A stretch of DNA of 56,669 bases from an uncultured Verrucomicrobiota bacterium (GCA_949298545.1 CASFWX010000016.1:1-56669); one strand, 5' to 3'; counted from the stretch's first letter, positions 42,875 to 52,491 are shown. The notes: generated from the sequence alone by a model not told the origin. Made by a program: numbers and translations.

Positions 42875-45790
42875 TTATTTCTCGGCATCAATTTGCGCTC
42901 TTCTATGGATTTCGTCGGATATGGCTTTCTGTTCGCGTTCGCGTTCTTTTGCAGCTTTTTGGCTGTAGTAGTTCCATGCGGCCTTCTCCTCGTCTGACCA
43001 GTCAGCCGCTTCTGTATAGTCGCCGCAATATGGAACGCCCAGGTCTATCCAGCATGCTATTTTTTCTATTTCCTCGCGCGTCATTTCAACTCCCGAATGC
43101 CCCTGGGAGAGCATCTTTACGAGGGAACTTTTAGCCGCTCCGCGGTAATATGCCGGCAATGGGGTCGGCACGGACAAAGCTCCGGGCCAGTTCACCAGCC
43201 TTGAGCGAAAATCCGCGTCGAAAATATTTTTCCCGATTGTCGGGGAAAGCAGGTTGCAGTATGCGTCGTTAAATATCCGTTTGGCGTCTGGATTTGGGAC
43301 GGGAACATCAAGCAGGCTGAATGGGGCTCTGCCGGATCCTTCGGGAGTTTTATATTCAGGATTCGGCGCAATTTCACCCACAGACAGATATGAGCCGTCA
43401 GTTACTTTTACCCGTTTGGAATATCTGTTATTATGACAGGCTATGCACTTGTCGTCGAGTATCGGCTGGATATTTTTGCGGAAAGAGAACTCTTTTATGT
43501 CGTAAAACGGTTGCGTCCGTTCGGGCTTTTTGTCGCGAACCAGCTCGCGCTTCGACGAATCCTCAAGGTTTTTATTCCCGTGGCAGCCCGCGCACGAATA
43601 AAATTCCCCTGGCTGAAATCCCGCCCATGATCGCATGGTGGCAGCTACATTTCCGTCTGCGTCGACGATCTGGAAATAGACCGGAGTCCGCGCCGGAACT
43701 TCGAAGTGCACGGAACCGTCGGCCGCTATCGGAACTTCGCCCAAGACTTCCTTCGCGTCCCAGGAGCCGTGTGCAAGAGATACCGGAGTGAAAACGTCCG
43801 CCCTTATTTTGACGCCGCCTTCGTCGTTTGTGAATTTCAGATTCCCTATTGGGGCCCTGCGCTCGAATAGCGGGCGGACTATGCGGAGCTTTTTTAAGGA
43901 GCCGCGCGGCAAGGTTGATGTGGCGTATCCGTCGTATACATTTCTTATAAAGAGTTCTGCGGTGCTTTTCGAGTAGTCCACCTGGCTGGGCCTTTGCGGG
44001 GGCTTTTGGCGCGGCGCGATTTCGACAGCCTGCAAAGCATGCAAGTAGGGGTGGGAAGAGATAAGGAGCATATTTCCGTCTGCGTCCATGAGAAACAGCG
44101 AAGCGGGAAGATTGTGCAAGTGCGCCCATTCAGAATGCGGTGAGAAACTTGTCAAAAACAGCTTCTCGGAAAGGGGAAAGGGATACGAGAATTGCGGGCC
44201 GGTTTGGCCGTATTTGTCAATTCGTTGGGCATCTGGCTTCCTCACAGGTGCGAGGAGGGTTATGCCTTCACCCTCCTGGGTGCCTTTCGACGGGTCGATA
44301 AGGGCGAGTTTGCCGCGCTGTCCCGTGTGGTGCCCGGAGAGAACCGCCATTATTTTGCTCGACGACGGAACGCCTCGGGCGTGAATTATGCTCGTCGGGA
44401 ACCAGGATTTGTTTCCGTAAAGTTCGGTTTGAAAGCTTCCGTCAGAGCGCATTGTAAACAATGCTTGGGTAAATATTTGGGCGCGGTCGCTGTAATCCCA
44501 GCGCGTATATACGACGTCCCCGCTCGGGAGCGGCTTGGGATACAAAGTGTGGACTTGGTCGAAGCCTACGCGACGCATAAACGAGGCGTCCGGGCGCATC
44601 ATATACAAATTTGAAACCTCCGCGCTGTAGCAGTCCACGCTTTGCGCGCAGCGGGTCGACGAGAATACTATGTCGCCATTCGGCAAATACGCGGCCTCTG
44701 TGTCGGCGAACTTTCCGAATGTTAGTTGTTTCGGAGAGGAGAAATCACCGCCTTCGGATATCGTCATTTCGTAAATGTGGTAGTCGTCGTCAGGGGCCTT
44801 CTTCCAAGAGAACATCAGGCGTTTTCCGTCGTAGGATACGTCGGGATCGCGTATGACGCCGTTCGGAGATTTAAGCAGGGTGCGTTCCTTGACATTGCCG
44901 TCGGGAAATAAATCGACCACGCACAGTTCCGATTCGGGAGCGAATGTGCATTCGCCGAAGGCGTCGGACAGCCCTTCAGTGTATCCTATATAAGATCCGT
45001 CTATCGGGTGCCGTTTTACAAATGCGAAACTGCGCTTTTTCTCTCCATTCTTGAAAAGATGCGAAAGAAGCCTTTTCTTGGCGTGGAGGGATTCTTCCAA
45101 AACAGTCCTTATTTTTTCGGTCATGCCTGCCATCGCAGGCAAATCCGTTCCGAGGGAAGAAATTACTTGCGCGCTTTCTTCGGGATACAGGCAATACATT
45201 AAGCGCCACGCGTCCCACCTGTCCACCTCTTTGGCTTTCACCGCGCGGGCGAGGCTCTCGTAAAGTTCGGCAAAATTTCTCCTCTCCGGAAAGTCGCCGC
45301 CGAAGAAAAAGCGCGATATGCCGCAAACATTTCCGGCGGCCGCCGGGAGATCGAGTGACGGATTGCCGAAAGGGTTGCGGTTCCCTTTCGGAGCCGGCGT
45401 AAGGCCGGCAGAAGGAAGCCCGATTTTTACACTGTGCCTGCCTGGAGAGCCTCGGTAAGCAATGCGTCCGGAAGGAGAATACGCAAATCCCGCTTCAGCG
45501 CCGTCGACGCTTGCCACAACAAGCCTCCTACCAGAAAAGACAACTTCTGGGCGGCTCTCTGACAAATCGACTTCATATTCCACCGCCGGAATATTTTTCG
45601 AAAATGGTTTTGATGGCTTGGGGTATAGCAAATTTCCATTGGGATATTGGCAAATCAGGTCTTGAAACGCGAATTGGGAGAAGAATGCCTTTCCCGCATT
45701 TTCAGGCGGACTAAACCTTGCGGGATCTTTGCATGAAATGCATGTCAAAGCCGCCGCAAATACTCCCACCGCTGTCAATATCCTCGACAT
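42875..45790 (-). CDS. HzsA-related di-heme protein with PD40 propeller
   Basis: A 971-aa exported protein; the N-terminus (MSRILTAVGVFAAALTCISC) is a signal, possibly lipoprotein. Residues about 285-640 contain WD40/PD40-like propeller repeats (VIRDPDVSYDGKRLMFSWKK, AAYLPNGDIVFSSTRCAQSV). Residues about 650-730 have a beta domain (VPIAADGSVHFEVPARTPVY). Two heme-binding motifs follow: CAGCH at 733-737 and CIACH at 782-786. A final EMTREEIEKIACWIDLGVPY is a cytochrome-type ending. Domain order matches HzsA-related proteins of Planctomycetes and Verrucomicrobia, similar to the hydrazine synthase alpha subunit but without known hydrazine chemistry. Substrate is unknown. It is monocistronic. Confidence 0.8.
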   Translation of the reverse strand: MSRILTAVGVFAAALTCISCKDPARFSPPENAGKAFFSQFAFQDLICQYPNGNLLYPKPSKPFSKNIPAVEYEVDLSESRPEVVFSGRRLVVASVDGAEAGFAYSPSGRIAYRGSPGRHSVKIGLPSAGLTPAPKGNRNPFGNPSLDLPAAAGNVCGISRFFFGGDFPERRNFAELYESLARAVKAKEVDRWDAWRLMYCLYPEESAQVISSLGTDLPAMAGMTEKIRTVLEESLHAKKRLLSHLFKNGEKKRSFAFVKRHPIDGSYIGYTEGLSDAFGECTFAPESELCVVDLFPDGNVKERTLLKSPNGVIRDPDVSYDGKRLMFSWKKAPDDDYHIYEMTISEGGDFSSPKQLTFGKFADTEAAYLPNGDIVFSSTRCAQSVDCYSAEVSNLYMMRPDASFMRRVGFDQVHTLYPKPLPSGDVVYTRWDYSDRAQIFTQALFTMRSDGSFQTELYGNKSWFPTSIIHARGVPSSSKIMAVLSGHHTGQRGKLALIDPSKGTQEGEGITLLAPVRKPDAQRIDKYGQTGPQFSYPFPLSEKLFLTSFSPHSEWAHLHNLPASLFLMDADGNMLLISSHPYLHALQAVEIAPRQKPPQRPSQVDYSKSTAELFIRNVYDGYATSTLPRGSLKKLRIVRPLFERRAPIGNLKFTNDEGGVKIRADVFTPVSLAHGSWDAKEVLGEVPIAADGSVHFEVPARTPVYFQIVDADGNVAATMRSWAGFQPGEFYSCAGCHGNKNLEDSSKRELVRDKKPERTQPFYDIKEFSFRKNIQPILDDKCIACHNNRYSKRVKVTDGSYLSVGEIAPNPEYKTPEGSGRAPFSLLDVPVPNPDAKRIFNDAYCNLLSPTIGKNIFDADFRSRLVNWPGALSVPTPLPAYYRGAAKSSLVKMLSQGHSGVEMTREEIEKIACWIDLGVPYCGDYTEAADWSDEEKAAWNYYSQKAAKEREREQKAISDEIHRRAQIDAEK

Positions 45791-45987
45791 TTTCGCAAAG
45801 CGTTCCGCGAGTTTTATCCGAAGTCCTGAAGCCGCGGCAACGTTCGTTTCAAAAGTTCACACATAACATTTCCCCTTTTTTCCCCGCGTCAAGAAATATC
45901 CGTATCTCCGCCGCAATCCAGGCAATTTTTTGTTGCGCGCCGAGGTTTGCGGAAATAAATATGCAAAAGACGACGCTTTAGTTTCCG

Positions 45988-47253
45988 ATGAAAATAAGAC
46001 ATTTATACATGCAAAATTTCCGCGCGATAGAGTCGCAGGATTTTGAATTTGATCCGTCCGTAACGGTTCTTGCAGGCCGGAACGGAGGCGGGAAATCCAC
46101 CGTGCTCGAGGCTCTTGCGATCATGCTCTCATGGATACCCGCAAAAATCTCGACGATAAGCGGAAAGGGCAAGGGGATAGAAGTTGACGACATAAGCCAC
46201 GGCAAAAGTTTTTCCCGCCTGAGCCTGGACATATCGAGCGATAACGCCCCCAAGAGCGACATGCGCCTTAGCTTGTATAAAAAGCGTCCCGATTGTAGGG
46301 AATCGGGCAGGAGCGATATGCGTTGCGCAAAGAAGTTTGGCAGAGACATGCGCCTGATGATGGAGGCCGACGACTCCGACAAGATGGTGGAAATACCCGT
46401 GTTGGCGTATTACGGGGCCAACCGCGATAAGTTCGGATACTCTTCCCCATCTCCGGATTCCGACGTCTTGCGCACGAGCATTTACAAAAACGCCTTCAAG
46501 GCGGCTTCTGATTTCGACAGCTTTGCGCGCTGGGCGGCATCGGTAATTCCGCAGCGGGACGGGGAATCTGCCAGGAAAATTTCCGAAGAATCGGATAAAA
46601 CGGGAAAAAAATACGATAGAATAGGTCAAGTCGAAGGTGCCCTCGCAAAATTTTCTCCGGATTTTTCGAGTTTTTCGTCCAAGGGCGGGCGCTTATTCGT
46701 AAATTCTAAAAATGTGTTCGCCGACAGGTTGTCAGACGGTGAAAAGGCGGCGATAGCACTAATATCGGACATCGCCATGCGCATGATTGTCGCCAATCCG
46801 GACAAGGACAATCCCCTCGATACCGCCGCGGTCATTCTCGTGGACGAGATAGATCTTCACATGTATCCGGAATGGCAGGCGAAAATGGCGCGAAGGCTTC
46901 CGGAGATTTTCCCGAACGCGCAGTTTGTGCTATCGTCCCATTCTCCCGCCGTCATGAGCAGCGCTCGAAGCCTGTATAAAATAGGCTCGTCGGAGAAGCC
47001 GCTCGCTCCGGTCCGCTTCGACCGCGTGGAATCCCCGTACGGGCGCGAGCCCTCTGATATTTTGAAGGATTTATTAAACTCGCGCCGCCCGCGCGAATTC
47101 GCGGAAAAAATAAAAAAGATGTACGATGCCATAGATTCTGGGGACCTTCGGCGCGCAGAATCGGTAATCGCCGAACTCAACGAGAAAATTCCGGACGATC
47201 CCGAAGTCATGCGCGGCGAATATCTAGTCCGCGCCATGCTTCCGAGGGATTGA
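45988..47253 (+). CDS. Septu-type AAA ATPase (PtuA-like)
   Basis: A 421-aa ABC/SMC-type ATPase. Walker A is LAGRNGGGKSTVLEALAIML (about 29-48), the signature is FADRLSDGEKAAIALISDIA, and Walker B is AVILVDEIDLHMYPEWQAKM with the downstream VLSSHSPAVMSSARSLYKI. The C-terminal LLNSRRPREFAEKIKKMYDA and DAIDSGDLRRAESVIAELNE helices are typical of PtuA and related AAA_15/AAA_21 proteins. With the HNH protein 13 bp downstream it forms the ATPase-nuclease pair of the Septu anti-phage family. It starts at ATG 45988 with no SD. No retron reverse transcriptase or msr-like region is next to it. Use as a defence system is inferred from family and order. Confidence 0.85.
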   Translation: MKIRHLYMQNFRAIESQDFEFDPSVTVLAGRNGGGKSTVLEALAIMLSWIPAKISTISGKGKGIEVDDISHGKSFSRLSLDISSDNAPKSDMRLSLYKKRPDCRESGRSDMRCAKKFGRDMRLMMEADDSDKMVEIPVLAYYGANRDKFGYSSPSPDSDVLRTSIYKNAFKAASDFDSFARWAASVIPQRDGESARKISEESDKTGKKYDRIGQVEGALAKFSPDFSSFSSKGGRLFVNSKNVFADRLSDGEKAAIALISDIAMRMIVANPDKDNPLDTAAVILVDEIDLHMYPEWQAKMARRLPEIFPNAQFVLSSHSPAVMSSARSLYKIGSSEKPLAPVRFDRVESPYGREPSDILKDLLNSRRPREFAEKIKKMYDAIDSGDLRRAESVIAELNEKIPDDPEVMRGEYLVRAMLPRD

Positions 47254-47266
47254 AAATAAAGACAAA

Positions 47267-47965
47267 ATGCGCCATATCCAAATTCCAGACGAAAACGAGG
47301 CCCCTTCAATATTTAAGCGCTGGGTGCGGTCCCACCCGAACGCAAAGTATTCCCGGCTAAAGGACAGCCACGCAAAAAAAGCCGTCAAAGAAGCTTTGAT
47401 TGTCCGCCAAAAATTTTTATGCTGCTATTGCGAAAGCCGCATAAGCGCTGAAAATTCGCACATAGAGCATATAGAGCCTCAAATGGGCGGGCTTTCTGAA
47501 AAAACCCTCAAGTTTTCCAATATGGCCGCTTCATGCATACGCGAGCCGAAAAACAGCGGAGCGCGCCTCCCTGAGGTCCTGACAATGGAGGATATAAATT
47601 CCTCGGCGATCCACTGCGGGCACGCCAGAGGTTCGGCGCGCGTCGTTTCTCCATACGATCCGAAATGCGAGACTCTTTTTGTTTACTCGTTCAGCGGTGA
47701 AGTGCGCCCGAATCCTGATTTGGATTCATCGGACGACAAGCTATTGGCGGAGGAGAGCATACTGCACTTGCGTCTGAATGTCGCCACTCTCGTAGAGCTG
47801 AGAAAAACCGCCATGTACGAAACCGTTTCCCTTTTGGACAAAGGGGTTCCGGAAGACATTATACTCTCTGAAATAAGGGGAAAACTTCCCCCTTACTACT
47901 CCGCTGCGAAATCCGCGATAAGGGTATGGAATTCGGCGGGGAAGAGAGGGCGCCGAGACTCATAG
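47267..47965 (+). CDS. Septu-type HNH endonuclease (PtuB-like, TIGR02646 family)
   Basis: A 232-aa HNH nuclease. The core is QKFLCCYCESRISAENSHIE then HIEPQ at about 44-68, where the two C-x2-C-like cysteines and HIEH supply metal and catalytic residues. SRLKDSHAKKAVKEALIVRQ precedes it. MAASCIREPKNSGARLPEVL and CGHARGSARVVSPYDPKCET complete the fold, and LNVATLVELRKTAMYETVSL is the usual C-terminal helix. It cuts nucleic acid, probably phage DNA, when the PtuA ATPase is triggered. The 170-bp gap to the next gene contains no further defence gene. There is a weak TTGACA (48092-48097)/TAAAAA pair ahead of the glycosyltransferase. Confidence 0.85.
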   Translation: MRHIQIPDENEAPSIFKRWVRSHPNAKYSRLKDSHAKKAVKEALIVRQKFLCCYCESRISAENSHIEHIEPQMGGLSEKTLKFSNMAASCIREPKNSGARLPEVLTMEDINSSAIHCGHARGSARVVSPYDPKCETLFVYSFSGEVRPNPDLDSSDDKLLAEESILHLRLNVATLVELRKTAMYETVSLLDKGVPEDIILSEIRGKLPPYYSAAKSAIRVWNSAGKRGRRDS

Positions 47966-48136
47966 GCTGCATTTGCTGAAATCCTAAAATCCGCGTTCCA
48001 TGTCGGTAATTCTTTCAGGCTGCGCATTCCAACACCATTTCTTCCAGCTAAACCTAGTGATTGGGCAGTCTGTAGACTTCCAGCATTCTCCTTGACAGGC
48101 GCCCCTTAAAAAACGTAAAAAGCGAAAATCGGGCAG

Positions 48137-49231
48137 ATGGCAGCATTTGCGCGATTTGTTCATATGAGCGATTTGTCGAAGAAAGATTGTCAGGTAATAA
48201 TACCGAACTTAAACCGCAGATTTTCCGGGATAACGTCCACTGTGCTGTCGGTCGTTCCCGAACAGATGAAAGAGCTTTCGTTTTGTTCGGTGGGATATCC
48301 TCTCGATTCTCGCATACCGCGCTTGTCGTGGCGGGAGCTTTTGGCGCTTACACGGAATCCCCTCCCCAACGGGGCCAAGAGGATATTCCACTGCCGAAGA
48401 AACATCGAAATGTGCGCGGCGCTTGTTTTAAAGTATGCATTTGGGGCTAAAATTTGCCCGATTTTTACTTCCACCGCGCAGCGCAAGCATACCCGGTTCA
48501 CAAGGTTCCTTTACGGGAAAATGGACGCGGTTTTGAGCACGTCGAATAGGGCGGCTTCTTATCTGGCAAGGAAGCCCGACGCCATAATCGCCCACGGAGT
48601 GAATCCTTCGGTATATTTTCCCGCGCAAGACCTCGAAGGGTTGCGGCGCGAGATGGGGCTCTCAAACCTCAGAAGCATAGGAATCTTCGGGCGCGTCAGG
48701 CCGCAAAAAGGAATCGGAGAATTTGTGGGCGGCTTGTGCAGGATCCTTGATAAATATCCGGAATTTAACGCGGTCATAGTTGGGGAAACCACTCCCAAAT
48801 TTCTTCCCTTTCAGGAGCGCATGAAGTCGGAGATCGCCAAATGCGGTTTGGAAAAGCGTTTTCAATGGCTGGGTAAAGTGGAGTTTTCGAAGATCCCAAA
48901 GCTCTTCAGATGCATGAGCCTCGTGGCGTGCTTGCCCCATAACGAGGGTTTTGGCTTGACTTGCCTGGAGGCTATGGCAAGCGGAGTTCCAGTTATCGCG
49001 ACGCAAACGGGAGGATTTGAACTTGCCGTTCGCCCGGGCGTTGACGGAGAAATAATTCCGTGCGCAGACGAAGACGCCTTTGTCGAAAAGCTCGGACTTA
49101 TGCTTTCAAATCCTGAAAAGCTTGGCGAGATGGGAAAATCGGCGAGAGAGCGCGTCTTAAATTCGTTTACGATACAGCGCGAGGCTTCCGAGATAAACGC
49201 CGTTTACAAAAAGCTCTTGGCAATGCCATAA
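48137..49231 (+). CDS. Glycosyltransferase family 4 (LPS/capsule type)
   Basis: A 364-aa GT-B enzyme. The N-terminal acceptor half has VIIPNLNRRFSGITSTVLSV and an unusual FCSVGYPLDSRIPRLSWREL. The donor half begins SIGIFGRVRPQKGIGEFVGG and has the nucleotide-sugar EX7E motif in HNEGFGLTCLEAMASGVPVI (about 278-297). It probably adds mannose, galactose or a related sugar to the lipopolysaccharide core or exopolysaccharide. No other LPS gene is adjacent. It is a single gene downstream of the Septu pair with a 170-bp gap. The start may be ATG 48137 or 48164 (MSDLSKK). Confidence 0.88.
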   Translation: MAAFARFVHMSDLSKKDCQVIIPNLNRRFSGITSTVLSVVPEQMKELSFCSVGYPLDSRIPRLSWRELLALTRNPLPNGAKRIFHCRRNIEMCAALVLKYAFGAKICPIFTSTAQRKHTRFTRFLYGKMDAVLSTSNRAASYLARKPDAIIAHGVNPSVYFPAQDLEGLRREMGLSNLRSIGIFGRVRPQKGIGEFVGGLCRILDKYPEFNAVIVGETTPKFLPFQERMKSEIAKCGLEKRFQWLGKVEFSKIPKLFRCMSLVACLPHNEGFGLTCLEAMASGVPVIATQTGGFELAVRPGVDGEIIPCADEDAFVEKLGLMLSNPEKLGEMGKSARERVLNSFTIQREASEINAVYKKLLAMP

Positions 49232-49657
49232 AATAAAGATTTCGGGTTGTCGCATTCCGGACTTTAATATATCAAAAATGTGCGCGCTTATTCCCGAATA
49301 AGGCGCGGACGCATTTTCAGGCTTTGGCGCCATCTTGAAAATGTTTAATTGAGGCCGGAGTATTGGGAACTTTGAGCGATACGGGCGCTGACATGCGCTT
49401 GCCTGCAAGCGTTTCTTGGCATGCCGCGCAATGCGCGCCTTGCCCTGCGTTTCAGCCCTTTGGGGACAAAGAAAAATTTGCCGGAAGGCATCGGATATCC
49501 ATCGCAATCCACCGATCAAAACTGGCCTTTCGCGTTCGGGAGGAGCATTCCCCCCACGGCGGATTTAATTTTGCAAGAGCTGTTCTTCCTTTGGGGAAGG
49601 CAAATTCTTCCAGAGTAGTTTCCGGATGAGGAATGAATAAGAGCGCATTGGGAATTG
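49232..49657. other. Intergenic region with an inverted repeat
   Basis: Holds an inverted repeat at 49283-49307 (CGCGCTTATTC-cc-GAATAAGgCGCG, one bulged G) about 50 bp past the glycosyltransferase stop. It lacks a T-run. An open frame at 49421-49618 has no recognisable motif. The stretch may hold transcription ends for the convergent genes on both sides. Confidence 0.4.
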
Positions 49658-51073
49658 TCAGTAAACCAGATCCCGGAAGTTTTTTACGCGGTGGAAAGTT
49701 ATGATGTTTCCGTCGTGCGCGCTCTTTGCGTCGGCGTCACCGCTTCTCGACAGTATAATGAGGTCGTCTCCGTCGATGTCCATGCAGGCGTAGTGGCGTG
49801 CCTGTTTTGGGGAATCGCCTTTTGCGACAAGGCCTGCGAAGCACCAATCTACGAGGTTTTTTGAGAAATGTAGAACCATTCTCTGCCTTTCGTCGTACGG
49901 CAGGTTAAAGCGCTCTTTGTCCAGCTTTTCGGCGCGCGTCATGGAATCCGTCGCTTGGGTCGAAAGCAGCCAGAATAGTTTTGTTTTGTCGTCGTATAGT
50001 ATGTGGAAGCGCATTTGTCCGCCCGGCAAAGGAATGAACAGGCATTTTTTTCCGCTAGGGACTTTTTCCAAGCCAACCTCGATAGACCCGTCGTCTTTTT
50101 CAACCGCCTTCAAGAGCGCGGCATATCCGGTTCCGCTGGTGTTGCATCTGGCGAGTATGTGGAAGGTCTTTCCGCTTGGGTCGTACCAATAATGGTCGGG
50201 GTCGGTGATCTTTACTATGTTGCTTTCCAGAATCCCCAAAGGCCATGAGCGGCGCGTGATTTCTTTTCCCGTTTTATGGTGAACGTCTTTGCGCACGGGC
50301 GTACCTTGGGGATAGTTGTGCTTGTAGAAGGGAACTCCGAAATAATCCCATGGAAGATCCCCGCTTGCGAAACCTTCTATGAGAGAGGCGGCGCAGACTT
50401 CGTTTGAGAATGTCCAGTTCTCTATTTTTGTCAAATCGTCCCCCTCTTTTGCCCTCATCACCACCGGAGCAAGCTCTGCGACTTTCCAGCCCCTTTTCAT
50501 ATTTTTGACCTTATTCCGGTGCTCCATTGTCAAATAGACTTTACCGCTGTCGTGCCAGACGTTGCATGCGGACTGGTGCCAATCGCGGTTTTTTTTCGGG
50601 TCGGTCAAATCAAATGCCTTTGACCAGGTTTCTCCATTGTCGTCCGACCGCATTATGCGGAGATTCCCGGAGTGCCCGAGATAGTATAAGGATTGCCCGG
50701 ACTTGAAAAGCCTGCCGTGCGACATGCGCTCGCATGCGCGTTCAGTCCATGTCTTGCCGCCGTCGTCCGATGTCAGAATATGGGCATTAGGCTGGCGTTT
50801 GCCGTCGATTTTGGGGAGGCCACCGAATTCGTAAGCGGCGACGATGCGTTTGTTGTCCGCTACAAGTATTGCGGGGGTATATGTGCAGATATTTTTTGGA
50901 TCGCTGGAGCGCACCAGTTCCACATGATTCTGCGCAAGCGCGCGCACGGGGACTCCAATGCCGTTGGCCCCATTTGAGTGTGAATTTGCAAAAATTGAAT
51001 TATAAAATGGAGCCAGCGCCGCGAAGCACAATGCAGCCGTTAAAAGTGGTTTAAGGTTTGGATAAAACGCCAT
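49658..51073 (-). CDS. Secreted sialidase-like (BNR/Asp-box) protein
   Basis: A 471-aa protein with a signal peptide (hydrophobic 8-30, LLTAALCFAALAPFYNSIFA). The propeller has two clear Asp-boxes, SDDGGKTWTE and SDDNGETWSK at about 100-160, and a third degenerate copy later. TYTPAILVADNKRIVAAYEF resembles the sialidase strand with active-site residues. Without a clear triple-Arg and Tyr/Glu pair I cannot say it cleaves sialic acid. It could be an exo-alpha-sialidase, another GH33/GH93-like enzyme or a binding propeller. Its wide gaps (SHGRLFKSGQSLYYLGHSG) match sialidase-type loops in PVC bacteria. It is monocistronic. Confidence 0.75.
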   Translation of the reverse strand: MAFYPNLKPLLTAALCFAALAPFYNSIFANSHSNGANGIGVPVRALAQNHVELVRSSDPKNICTYTPAILVADNKRIVAAYEFGGLPKIDGKRQPNAHILTSDDGGKTWTERACERMSHGRLFKSGQSLYYLGHSGNLRIMRSDDNGETWSKAFDLTDPKKNRDWHQSACNVWHDSGKVYLTMEHRNKVKNMKRGWKVAELAPVVMRAKEGDDLTKIENWTFSNEVCAASLIEGFASGDLPWDYFGVPFYKHNYPQGTPVRKDVHHKTGKEITRRSWPLGILESNIVKITDPDHYWYDPSGKTFHILARCNTSGTGYAALLKAVEKDDGSIEVGLEKVPSGKKCLFIPLPGGQMRFHILYDDKTKLFWLLSTQATDSMTRAEKLDKERFNLPYDERQRMVLHFSKNLVDWCFAGLVAKGDSPKQARHYACMDIDGDDLIILSRSGDADAKSAHDGNIITFHRVKNFRDLVY

Positions 51074-51146
51074 GACCGAAGTTTTTTGAAGTGGAGAGTT
51101 TCACGTTTATTTTTTTAGCAATAGTAAAATACTTAGGAGTGAAAAT

Positions 51147-51215
51147 ATGTTTTTCAAGCAAAAGAAGCATTTCCCCGAGCTTGGACATGGCATATTTGAA
51201 ATAGCCAAGAATTAG
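51147..51215 (+). CDS. Possible 22-aa small ORF with strong SD
   Basis: ATG 51147 to TAG 51215 encodes 22 residues beginning MFFKQKKHFPELG. AGGAG (51135-51139) lies 7 nt ahead, a strong SD in a window where most genes have none. It sits between the divergent sialidase-like gene and tRNA-Phe. No family, and it may be chance; the SD is the only real support. Confidence 0.3.
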   Translation: MFFKQKKHFPELGHGIFEIAKN

Positions 51216-51295
51216 ATTGCAATATACGAATGAACCGAAAAAATCGCCGCTGTACTGCTTGCGCGAAGAGGGAATTATTTTAATTAAAAATTTTG

Positions 51296-51324
51296 TTGAC
51301 GAGTAATGGACACTTCTATGTAAT
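51296..51324 (+). promoter_or_regulatory. Promoter of tRNA-Phe
   Basis: TTGACG (51296-51301) and TGTAAT (51319-51324) are separated by 17 bp; both hexamers match 5 of 6 consensus positions. The expected start (near 51331) precedes the tRNA 5' end at 51346 by about 15 nt. Confidence 0.75.
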
Positions 51325-51345
51325 TCAAACTTTAAATTTCAATTA

Positions 51346-51421
<76 letters not shown>

Positions 51422-51427
51422 CCTTTA

Positions 51428-51479
51428 AAAGCCCGCAATCCGCGCATTTGAATGCCTTGCGGGCTTTCTCGTTTTTTTA
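51428..51479 (+). terminator. Terminator of tRNA-Phe
   Basis: AAAGCCCGCAA (51428-51438) pairs with TTGCGGGCTTT (51457-51467), followed by TCTCGTTTTTTT. It starts 7 bp after the tRNA. Confidence 0.92.
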
Positions 51480-51750
51480 GCCTGTCCTGTTGTGGAAAGT
51501 GAGTCGATAAATAGCAGTGTGTAGCTACAACTTTTGGGCATATACGCCTACAGAGTTTGGAGATGAGCTTTCCAATTAGTTTTTTTGAGAGAATCGGTTT
51601 CTTTCAAAGCGTATGAAGTGCCTTTTTTGCGCAGTGCGCCGCGGCTTCATTTGAAGCGGAGTTAGTCTGATTTTATGGGATTTGCGCGGCATGATCTTGC
51701 AAGATTTTATGGTTGCATGGGAGGCGCGTTTCGTATTGTATGGCACGCAT

Positions 51751-52491
51751 ATGGAATTTGAAAATGACAGCTCCTCTATACGCACGGAAAATCTCGTCAA
51801 GGAATACGGCAAGAGGCGGGTGGTAAAGGGAGTTAACTTGAAACTCGGCGCGGGCGAGGTGGTTGGGCTTCTCGGCCCCAATGGCGCGGGGAAAACGACG
51901 AGCTTTTACATGATTGTCGGTCTGGTTCCGGCGACTTCCGGAAAAGTTTTTCTCGACGGCTGCGACATCACGAAAATTCCTATGTATAGGCGCGCGAGAA
52001 TGGGCATAGGCTATCTTCCGCAAGAGCCGTCCGTGTTCCGTAAACTTACAGTTTACCAGAACATACTCGCGGTGGCGGAGACTCTTCCCGTCCCAAAATC
52101 TGAGCTGAAGGATTTCTGCATGTCTATGCTCGACGAGCTCGGGCTTGTCCAGTTGGCGGACCAAAAGGCGTTTACTCTTTCAGGGGGCGAGCGCAGGAGG
52201 CTTGAAATCACGCGCGCTCTCACGGCGCGCCCGAAATTCGTGCTCATGGACGAGCCTTTCAGCGGGGTGGACCCGATAAGCGTGGCGGAAGTCCAGGACA
52301 TAATTCTCGGGCTCAAGTCCAAAAACATAGGAGTGTTGATAACCGACCACAATGTGCGCGAAACTTTGAGCATAGTCGACAGGGCCTACCTTATACACGA
52401 GGGCAAGGTGCTGTGCGAGGGTTCGAGCGAATTTCTCGTAAACGACGAACAGAGTAGAAAATTCTATCTCGGCGAAAACTTTTCAATGTAA
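51751..52491 (+). CDS. lptB: LPS export ABC transporter ATP-binding protein
   Basis: About 246 aa from ATG 51751 ([10 protein letters not shown]); a longer frame from 51682 adds an unlikely N-terminus. Walker A is [19 protein letters not shown], the Q-loop [18 protein letters not shown], signature [16 protein letters not shown], Walker [21 protein letters not shown] and H-loop [11 protein letters not shown]. The VFRKLTV and FSGVDP patterns mark LptB, which powers LptFG-driven extraction of LPS from the inner membrane to the outer membrane. It is 22 bp ahead of hprK. lptA/lptC are not found upstream. Confidence 0.93.
   Translation: MEFENDSSSIRTENLVKEYGKRRVVKGVNLKLGAGEVVGLLGPNGAGKTTSFYMIVGLVPATSGKVFLDGCDITKIPMYRRARMGIGYLPQEPSVFRKLTVYQNILAVAETLPVPKSELKDFCMSMLDELGLVQLADQKAFTLSGGERRRLEITRALTARPKFVLMDEPFSGVDPISVAEVQDIILGLKSKNIGVLITDHNVRETLSIVDRAYLIHEGKVLCEGSSEFLVNDEQSRKFYLGENFSM

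Noticed and set aside
45718..45981. 88-codon plus-strand frame before the Septu ATPase
   Set aside because: Overlaps the start of the HzsA-like gene on the other strand and has no protein features.
49421..49618. 65-codon frame between the glycosyltransferase and sialidase-like genes
   Set aside because: No motif, no SD and no relation to neighbours; I could not support it as a gene or transposase remnant.
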